A DNA stretch of 53,280 bases from Burkholderiales bacterium (GTDB taxonomy: Bacteria > Pseudomonadota > Gammaproteobacteria > Burkholderiales > Burkholderiaceae_C): assembly GCA_947373745.1 (NCBI GenBank), contig CANBZB010000002.1:1-53280 (forward strand), written 5' to 3'. Shown here piece by piece: positions 46,663-53,280 of this stretch (positions are counted from its first letter, which is position 1; each line of letters begins with the position of its first letter). Both the position numbers and the translations under genes were made by a program. The notes beneath the pieces are model-generated. The model was given only the letters and a program-made list of their open reading frames with translations, was not told where the DNA came from and searched no databases.

Positions 46663-47577
46663 ATGACGACATCCATGCTCGAGAAACTTCAGAACAGCCG
46701 CAATGTGCTGGGCTTGATCTTTATGCTGCCAGCTGCAGTGCTGTTGCTGCTGTTTCTGACGTATCCCTTGGGCTTGGGTGTCTGGCTCGGTTTTACCGAT
46801 GCCAAAGTGGGGCGGCCTGGTGAATGGATTGGTCTTGAAAACTATATTTTTCTAGCGGGTGACAGCGTCACCCAGCTAGCGCTTTTCAACACCTTGTTCT
46901 ACACCACGATTGCCAGTGCTGTGAAGTTTTTTCTAGGCCTGTGGTTGGCTTTATTGCTCAATAAGAATATTCGCTTCAAATCATTTTTCAGGGCCATCAT
47001 TTTGTTGCCCTATATCGTTCCAACAGCTTTGTCTGCCATCGCCTTTTGGTGGATTTTTGACTCTCAGTTCTCCATCATTAGCTGGGGCTTAGTCAAGATG
47101 GGATTCATTGACAAATATATCGACTTCCTGGGTGATCCTTGGAATGCGCGTTTTTCTACTATCGCTGCAAACATATGGAGGGGCGTGCCCTTCGTAGCCA
47201 TTACTTTGCTTGCCGGCTTGCAAACCATCTCGCCCTCCTATTACGAAGCTTCAGCGATTGATGGGGCAACACCTTGGCAACAGTTCTACCACGTGACTTT
47301 GCCATTGCTCACACCCATCATTGCGGTGGTGATGACTTTCTCGGTGTTGTTCACCTTCACAGATTTCCAACTTATCTATGTCATCACACGCGGTGGGCCC
47401 TTGAACGCCACGCATTTGATGGCAACTTTATCCTTCCAACGTGCGATCTCAGGGGGTGCACTTGGTGAAGGCGCCGCGATCTCGATAGCGATGGTGCCGT
47501 TCTTACTCGCAGCCATTATGTTTAGCTACTTTGGCCTCCAAAGACGTGCATGGCAACAAGGAGGTGATGACAAATGA
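46663..47577 (+). CDS. Carbohydrate ABC permease (MalF/UgpA type)
   Basis: BPD EAA loop 'YYEASAIDGATPWQQFYHVTLPLLTPII'. Confidence 0.94.
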   Translation: MTTSMLEKLQNSRNVLGLIFMLPAAVLLLLFLTYPLGLGVWLGFTDAKVGRPGEWIGLENYIFLAGDSVTQLALFNTLFYTTIASAVKFFLGLWLALLLNKNIRFKSFFRAIILLPYIVPTALSAIAFWWIFDSQFSIISWGLVKMGFIDKYIDFLGDPWNARFSTIAANIWRGVPFVAITLLAGLQTISPSYYEASAIDGATPWQQFYHVTLPLLTPIIAVVMTFSVLFTFTDFQLIYVITRGGPLNATHLMATLSFQRAISGGALGEGAAISIAMVPFLLAAIMFSYFGLQRRAWQQGGDDK

Positions 47578-48446
47578 GCCAAGACCAAAGTGATACCGTT
47601 GGCATGTCCTATTTGGACAGCCGTTCACGCCAATTCTTCACGACTTACTTGCCGCTCTTGGCATTTTTATTCGTATTGCTGTTTCCTTTTTACTGGATGG
47701 GTGTCACCACATTCAAGCCCGACAACGAATTGCTGTCGCGCGACGGAAATCCATTTTGGATAGTTGCCCCAACGTTGGCGCACATCGAGAAATTGCTTTT
47801 CAAAACCGAGTATCCCCAGTGGATGTGGAACACCGTTGTAGTGTCTGTTACAGCAACATTCTTTTCATTGTTGGCTTCTGTATTTGCGGCCTATGCGATT
47901 GAACGTTTGCGGTTTTCTGGTGCTAAAAATGTAGGTCTTGGTATTTTCTTGGCGTACTTGGTTCCGCCATCTATATTGTTTATTCCATTGGCTTCTGTCG
48001 TGTTTCAAATGGGCTTGTTTGATACCCGCTTGGCCCTCATCCTCACCTACCCTACTTTCTTAATTCCGTTTTGCACATGGTTGCTAATGGGTTACTTCCG
48101 CTCTATCCCCATGGAATTGGAAGAATGCGCATTGATTGATGGTGCCAACCGTTGGCAGATCTTGGTCAAGATCATCTTGCCATTGGCTGTGCCAGGTTTG
48201 ATCTCTGCTGGCATCTTTGCCTTCACACTGTCTTGGAACGAGTTCATTTACGCACTCACCTTTGTTTCATCGAGTGAAGTCAAAACTTTGCCCGTCGGTG
48301 TCGTCACCGAATTAGTGGAAGGTGATGTGTACCACTGGGGCGCGCTGATGGCAGGCGCCCTCTTTGGTTCACTCCCCGTTGCGTTGATCTACTCTTTCTT
48401 TGTCGAGTACTACGTCTCAGGCATGACCGGTTCGGTCAAAGAATAA
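47574..48446 (+). CDS. Carbohydrate ABC permease (MalG/UgpE type)
   Basis: EAA loop 'LEECALIDGANRWQILVKIILPLAVPGLISAGIFAFTLSWNEFIYAL'. Confidence 0.94.
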   Translation: MSQDQSDTVGMSYLDSRSRQFFTTYLPLLAFLFVLLFPFYWMGVTTFKPDNELLSRDGNPFWIVAPTLAHIEKLLFKTEYPQWMWNTVVVSVTATFFSLLASVFAAYAIERLRFSGAKNVGLGIFLAYLVPPSILFIPLASVVFQMGLFDTRLALILTYPTFLIPFCTWLLMGYFRSIPMELEECALIDGANRWQILVKIILPLAVPGLISAGIFAFTLSWNEFIYALTFVSSSEVKTLPVGVVTELVEGDVYHWGALMAGALFGSLPVALIYSFFVEYYVSGMTGSVKE

Positions 48447-49328
48447 TCAGGATTTTTTCAACCACCGCACCAAGTGCTCTGCAGCGTCTGCATCGCCTAA
48501 GCCTAACTTAGCAGACGCTTCAAAATTTGCCATCGCAAGCTCTGTCAGAGGGAGTTTTCTTTCTAGCGTTTGCGCGTGCGTGCGCATGGCAGTTAAGTCT
48601 TTGATCACGGTGTTGAGTGTGACGTTGACCGTATCTGACTTGCCGTCAATCAAGGATTGCGCAATAAAAGACCCACGGTTTTTCAACAAGTTAGGACCGC
48701 CTGAGGTCTCTGAAAAAATATCAATGACCCGTTTTGGATCTAGACCCAAAGGTTGAATCAAGGACAAAGCTTCGGCAAAGGTGTGCCAATACACAAGCAA
48801 AGGCAAGTTGATAGCCAACTTCATCATGGATCCAGCACCATGGTTGCCCACATGCTCGATCCGCTTGCACATGTGTTCTAGCAAGGGCCTGGCAATCTCT
48901 AAGTCTTCTGCACTGCCTCCGACGAATCCAATGAGCTTGCCCTCTTTCGCTGGGCCAATACTTCCGCCTACAGGGCACTCCAAATATTTCACGCCAACTT
49001 TTGCGGCCTTCTCTGCCATGCCCGCTTGCTTGTCAGGAGAGACGGTGCTCATCTCAATGATTAGTTTGTCTGGAGCTGGTGCAGACAAAAGTCCGTTTGC
49101 AGAGAAGTAAACATCGTCGAGTGCTTGCTCATTGGTCAACAAACAAATCACGATATCTGCTTGTTGTAGCAAGTCTTTGGGCGTGGCGCACCAAGTGGCA
49201 CCCAAGTCCATAGCAGCCTTTGCTTTAGCTTCGGTTCTGTTCCATACCAACAAGTCGTGTCCGACAGACTTCAAACGCGCTGCAATTGCAGTGCCCATTT
49301 TTCCGGTTCCAGCGATACCAATCTTCAT
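48447..49328 (-). CDS. NAD(P)-dependent oxidoreductase, beta-hydroxyacid dehydrogenase family
   Basis: 'IGIAGTGKMGTAIAARLKSVGHDLLVWNRT', 'YLECPVGGSIGPAKEGKLIGFVGG'. Confidence 0.9.
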   Translation of the reverse strand: MKIGIAGTGKMGTAIAARLKSVGHDLLVWNRTEAKAKAAMDLGATWCATPKDLLQQADIVICLLTNEQALDDVYFSANGLLSAPAPDKLIIEMSTVSPDKQAGMAEKAAKVGVKYLECPVGGSIGPAKEGKLIGFVGGSAEDLEIARPLLEHMCKRIEHVGNHGAGSMMKLAINLPLLVYWHTFAEALSLIQPLGLDPKRVIDIFSETSGGPNLLKNRGSFIAQSLIDGKSDTVNVTLNTVIKDLTAMRTHAQTLERKLPLTELAMANFEASAKLGLGDADAAEHLVRWLKKS

Positions 49329-49335
49329 AGCTTTT

Positions 49336-50331
49336 TCACTCCAGTTTCATGTCACGAATCACGGCACGGAATTGGTCCATTTGCCGTTTCAAAATTGCGT
49401 CTTGCTCTGCAGGCGTCGATCCAACACCCTCTGCGCCTAAATCAGCAAGGCGCTTGACTACATCGGGGTTGCGCACCGCAGCGATGATCTCGCGGTTCAA
49501 GCGGTCGATGATGTCTTTGGGTGTTTTAGCAGGTGCAAACACACCATTCCAGCCTTCTAGCTCCAACCCAGGAAATCCCAACTCTTTGACGGTGGGCACG
49601 TCCGGTAAACCAGCGATACGCTTGGTAGCGGTGGTTGCTAACGCACGCAAAGTACCTGCTTTTATTTCAGCCAAGGATGAAGAGAGTTGATCACCGCCCA
49701 CTTGAATACGACCAGAGAGCAACTCTTGCTTGAGCGGAGCAGCACCTTTGAAGGGTACATGTTCCATTTCAATTTTGGCGTCACGCTTATACGATTCACC
49801 TAAGACGTGCATTGCCGATCCAGGACCGGTAGAGCCGTAGTTGTATTGCAAGCTTTTATTAGTTCTCAATAAATTCGCTAGCTCGCGAAGATCTTTGGCG
49901 GGGACGCTAGGGTTAGCAGTCCAAACAAATGGCACGGACACAGCGATAGACACGCCCGCGAAATCTGTATCCACATTGAAGGGCGAACGGTTGTTCAAGG
50001 TCTGCGCAACAGAAGACAGTGGGAATGTAAGGTTGTGCATCAAGATGGTGTAGCCATCGGGCGCAGCTTTCGCAACTATGTCAGCACCGATCGCGCCACC
50101 TGCACCACCGCGGTTGTCGACCAATACCGGTTGGCCCATGGATTCGCTCATGCGCTGGGCCACGATTCGGGCCACGATATCGGTTGTCCCACCTGCGGGG
50201 AAAGGCACGATCATTTTGATGGGCTTGGATGGGTATGCCTGTGCAAGGGCCAAACCTGGCATGGCCGCCACGCACAGCGCTCCAAACAAAACCGTGAATA
50301 CGCGACGCATGGTCTGCCGTTTGCAATGCAT
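49336..50331 (-). CDS. Bug-family solute-binding protein
   Basis: 'YPSKPIKMIVPFPAGGTTDIVARIVAQRMSESMGQPVLVDNRGGAGGAIGADIVAKAAPDGYTIL'; AAGGAGAT upstream of the 50331 ATG. Confidence 0.93.
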   Translation of the reverse strand: MHCKRQTMRRVFTVLFGALCVAAMPGLALAQAYPSKPIKMIVPFPAGGTTDIVARIVAQRMSESMGQPVLVDNRGGAGGAIGADIVAKAAPDGYTILMHNLTFPLSSVAQTLNNRSPFNVDTDFAGVSIAVSVPFVWTANPSVPAKDLRELANLLRTNKSLQYNYGSTGPGSAMHVLGESYKRDAKIEMEHVPFKGAAPLKQELLSGRIQVGGDQLSSSLAEIKAGTLRALATTATKRIAGLPDVPTVKELGFPGLELEGWNGVFAPAKTPKDIIDRLNREIIAAVRNPDVVKRLADLGAEGVGSTPAEQDAILKRQMDQFRAVIRDMKLE

Positions 50332-50521
50332 ATCTATCTCCTTGTTGAAAATAACGGAATTCTGCTTATTCCCTTCGTTTCACTATCGCATAAGGGCGTG
50401 TATGACTTTGGTCCCTTAAGCGACAAAGACCAGGAGGGGTTTGCCATAGAGGGGTAATCCCCACTGACAAAAATACACGCCAATGCCAAGATAAACAGTA
50501 CTTTGTTTAGGAGACATTTAT

Positions 50522-51496
50522 ATGACACGTCGCGTATTTTCTAAATCTTTACTGGCCCTCTCACTAGGCTTAACTCTCGTAGGTTCTGCTCTTGCGCAGA
50601 GCTACCCTTCTCGCCCTATCACCATGGTGGTTCCATGGGGTGCCGGTGGTGGAACAGACGCTACCGCGCGTATCGTCGCAGCCTTAATGGAAAAGGAAAT
50701 GGGACAACCTGTCAACGTCGTCAACCGCACTGGCGGCAATGGCGTAGTGGGCCACTCTGCCATCGCGATGGCACCTGCTGACGGCTACACGATTGGCATG
50801 ATCACCGTAGAGATTTCAATGATGCATTGGGCTGGCTTGACAGAACTCAATCCCAAAGATTACACACCGCTGTCTTTGATGAACATCGACCCTGCCGCTG
50901 TCACGGTACGTACAGATTCACCTTATAAAAATGTCAACGACTTGATCAACGCGGTCAAAGCCAACCCTGGTAAGTTCAAAGCGTCGGGCACTGGTCAAGG
51001 CGGCATTTGGCATTTGGCTCTTGCTGGCATGTTGAAAGACCAAAAATTAGATGTCAGCGCTGTACCTTGGGTGCCCTCTAACGGCGCCGCCCCTGCCATG
51101 AATGACTTGGCTGCTGGAGGTATTGAGTTTGTGACTTGCTCACTACCCGAATCACGCGCACTGATTGACGCCGGCAAAGCCCGTCCACTCGCGGTGATGG
51201 CCACGCAGCCTTCAGGTTTGTATCCCAATGTGCCCACTTTGAAGTCAGCTACTGGAAGTAACTGGACGATCGGTGCATGGCGCGGTATCGCAGGACCTAA
51301 AGGATTACCAGCCGATGTACAAGCCAAGCTCGGCGCAGTGCTTAAGAAAATTTATGACAGCCAAGATTACCAAGGCTTTATGCAGCAGCGTGGCTTTGGC
51401 GTGGTTTATGCCGATGCCAAAGGCTTTGAGCAATTCATGGCCAAAGGTGATGCCGATATGGGCGTTGTCATGAAGTCTCTCGGATTAGCCAAATAA
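50522..51496 (+). CDS. tctC: Tripartite tricarboxylate transporter substrate-binding protein (TctC/Bug)
   Basis: 'YPSRPITMVVPWGAGGGTDATARIVAALMEKEMGQPVNVVNRTGGNGVVGHSAIAMAPADGYTIG'; followed by tctB and tctA. Confidence 0.92.
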   Translation: MTRRVFSKSLLALSLGLTLVGSALAQSYPSRPITMVVPWGAGGGTDATARIVAALMEKEMGQPVNVVNRTGGNGVVGHSAIAMAPADGYTIGMITVEISMMHWAGLTELNPKDYTPLSLMNIDPAAVTVRTDSPYKNVNDLINAVKANPGKFKASGTGQGGIWHLALAGMLKDQKLDVSAVPWVPSNGAAPAMNDLAAGGIEFVTCSLPESRALIDAGKARPLAVMATQPSGLYPNVPTLKSATGSNWTIGAWRGIAGPKGLPADVQAKLGAVLKKIYDSQDYQGFMQQRGFGVVYADAKGFEQFMAKGDADMGVVMKSLGLAK

Positions 51497-51502
51497 GCAT
51501 TT

Positions 51503-51976
51503 ATGAAAATCAATGACACCCTCAGTGGCTTAGCGCTGTTAGCGCTATCGCTACTCATCCTCTATACCGTCAGTAGTTATCCCGTGATTCCTGGCCAAAA
51601 CATTGGCCCAGGCGCTTTTCCTGGATTATTGGCGGGCTTACTAGCTTTGTGTTCTGTGCTTCTCATCCTCAAAGGACTCAAAGCCAAGAAGCATGAGGAT
51701 TGGGTGGTCATTGGCGGCTGGGTGAAATCTTGGTTTCATCTGCGCAACTTTTTGGTCACTGTGGGTTGTTTGTTTTTCTATATCTACTTGTCCGACTTTT
51801 TAGGTTTCATTATTTGTGGAACCATCCTTTTGGCAGTGATGTTTGCCGCACTAGAAGTGCGTGCGAAAGTCATTCTTCCGATTGCCATCATCGTGACTTT
51901 GGTCATTCACTTTATTTTTTATAAGGGACTTCGCGTCCCTCTGCCATGGGGTCTTTTGATGCCCATTCAGTGGTAA
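51503..51976 (+). CDS. tctB: Tripartite tricarboxylate transporter small TM subunit
   Basis: 157 aa, four predicted TMs, 'YPVIPGQNIGPGAFPGLLAGLLALCSVLLILKGL'; between tctC and tctA. Confidence 0.9.
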   Translation: MKINDTLSGLALLALSLLILYTVSSYPVIPGQNIGPGAFPGLLAGLLALCSVLLILKGLKAKKHEDWVVIGGWVKSWFHLRNFLVTVGCLFFYIYLSDFLGFIICGTILLAVMFAALEVRAKVILPIAIIVTLVIHFIFYKGLRVPLPWGLLMPIQW

Positions 51977-51988
51977 GGAAAGAAAACA

Positions 51989-53280
51989 ATGACCACTGCT
52001 GTTTTGTTGCAAGCCTTTTGGCTGGTGTTTGATCCGTATGTCTTACTGGTCATCTTGTGCTCAGCCCTCTTCGGGCTTTTTGTAGGTGCTATTCCAGGTC
52101 TGAGTGCCACGATGGCTACGGCCTTGTTGGTGCCCATCACCTTCTTCATGCCGCCTGTGCCTGCGATCGCTGCCATCGTCACTGCGACGGCTATGGCGAT
52201 TTTCTCCGGCGATATTCCGGGTGCTTTGCTCCGTATTCCCGGAACACCTGCTTCTGCTGCGTATACAGACGAGGCTTATCAAATGACTCTCAAAGGCCAA
52301 GCGGAAATCGCTCTTGGCGCAGGCTTGGTGTTCTCTGCAATTGGTGGCTTGTTTGGCACCATCGTGATGGTGCTTTTCTCTCCTGCTCTGGCTGAAATTG
52401 CTTTGAAGTTTTCGTCTTTTGAATACTTCTGGCTGGTTGTCTTAGGCTTGGCTGGTGCGGTATTCATTGGTAACACCAGTGTCTTAAAAGCTTGCGTGTC
52501 TTTGCTGCTTGGTTTGCTGATTGCATGTATTGGTCTAGAGAACCCAGCCGGCCATCTGCGCTTTACTTTTGGCTTGAAAGAGTTGATGAGTGGAATCGAG
52601 CTCATCCCCATGATGGTGGGTATGTTTGCGGTATCTGAGTTGTTGCGCTATATCACCAATATGGATCCGCCACCGATGATTGCGACCGAGAAAATCGGCA
52701 ACATCTTTGCGGGCATGTGGGGCTTGCTGAAAAAATACCCAGGTGCACTTTTGCGCGGCAGTGTCTTGGGCACCATCATCGGTATACAACCAGGCTCTGG
52801 GGCGGACATGGCCTCTTGGCTGAGTTACGCCATGAGTAAAAAATTCTCCAAAGAGCCAGAAAAATTTGGCACAGGCCACGTAGAAGGCATCGTGGAATCG
52901 GGCGCTGCCAACAACTCTTCTTTGGCGGGTGCGTGGATTCCGGCGATTGTGTTTGGTATTCCTGGTGACTCGATCACTGCGATTGCCATTGGCGTCTTGT
53001 ATTTGAAGAACATGAACCCAGGACCGATGATTTTCATCAACAACCCTGAGAATATTTATGCGATCTTTTTGGTCTTTATCTTGGCCAACATCATCATGGT
53101 GCCGCTCGGTTGGTTGACGGTCAAAGTGGCTACCAAAATTTTGCGCGTAAAACGCAATATCTTGATGCCGATTATTTTGATGTTCTGTATCGTTGGCTCT
53201 TTCTCCATCAACAACTCTGTATGGGGTGTCACGCTGATCTTGTTCTTCGGTGTGGTGTCCTTTATCTTTGAGGAGAACGG
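51989..53280 (+). CDS. tctA: Tripartite tricarboxylate transporter large TM subunit (3' end outside window)
   Basis: Manual translation from ATG 51989: 'MTTAVLLQAFWLVFDPYVLLVILCSALFGLFVGAIPGLSATMATALLVPITFFMPPVPAIAAIVTATAMAIFSGDIPGAL...'. Not in the ORF track because it has no stop in the window. Confidence 0.94.
   Translation, partial: MTTAVLLQAFWLVFDPYVLLVILCSALFGLFVGAIPGLSATMATALLVPITFFMPPVPAIAAIVTATAMAIFSGDIPGALLRIPGTPASAAYTDEAYQMTLKGQAEIALGAGLVFSAIGGLFGTIVMVLFSPALAEIALKFSSFEYFWLVVLGLAGAVFIGNTSVLKACVSLLLGLLIACIGLENPAGHLRFTFGLKELMSGIELIPMMVGMFAVSELLRYITNMDPPPMIATEKIGNIFAGMWGLLKKYPGALLRGSVLGTIIGIQPGSGADMASWLSYAMSKKFSKEPEKFGTGHVEGIVESGAANNSSLAGAWIPAIVFGIPGDSITAIAIGVLYLKNMNPGPMIFINNPENIYAIFLVFILANIIMVPLGWLTVKVATKILRVKRNILMPIILMFCIVGSFSINNSVWGVTLILFFGVVSFIFEEN

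Noticed and set aside
1-53280. CRISPR arrays, IS elements, prophage or anti-phage defence islands
   Set aside because: No regularly spaced repeats, transposase, integrase, Cas or recognised defence proteins were seen; only the tRNA fragment and the higBA remnant hint at mobility.

Overview
Window of a bacterial chromosome, most likely Betaproteobacteria/Burkholderiales (inferred from protein flavour and the Bug-family expansion). It runs from the 3' part of glpK to the 5' part of a tctA-like gene, with about 50 supportable CDSs. Main blocks: (1) a small accessory/junction region at ~0.7-2.1 kb with a 3' fragment of tRNA-Asn plus its terminator, a higA antitoxin, a 5'-truncated higB and an orphan ORF; (2) a light/stress-type cluster: DUF393, Rrf2 regulator, LitR/CarH-like MerR regulator, Fe-S (6-4)-type photolyase, SOUL protein, pterin carbinolamine dehydratase; (3) CoA-linked catabolism: acyl-CoA synthetase, CitE-like lyase, enoyl-CoA hydratase and acyl-CoA dehydrogenase, next to an operon of Bug protein, D-tartrate-dehydratase-like enolase-superfamily enzyme and two crotonase-fold proteins with complementary lesions; (4) tcuAB-like genes and hemN; (5) a cyanate-type ABC transporter plus cynS behind a strong-looking sigma54 promoter; (6) an OprB-like porin, Ldh-family dehydrogenase, ParA-like ATPase, aminotransferase and a UgpC/MalK-type ABC importer; (7) a tctCBA-type tripartite tricarboxylate transporter. 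Seven Bug/TctC solute-binding proteins occur in 53 kb, only one of them beside tctB/tctA. No rRNA, CRISPR array, IS element or intact tRNA was recognised. Strongest candidates for something undescribed: the complementary crotonase pair (17900-19192) and the LitR-like regulator with a non-canonical C-terminal domain (4173-5159).
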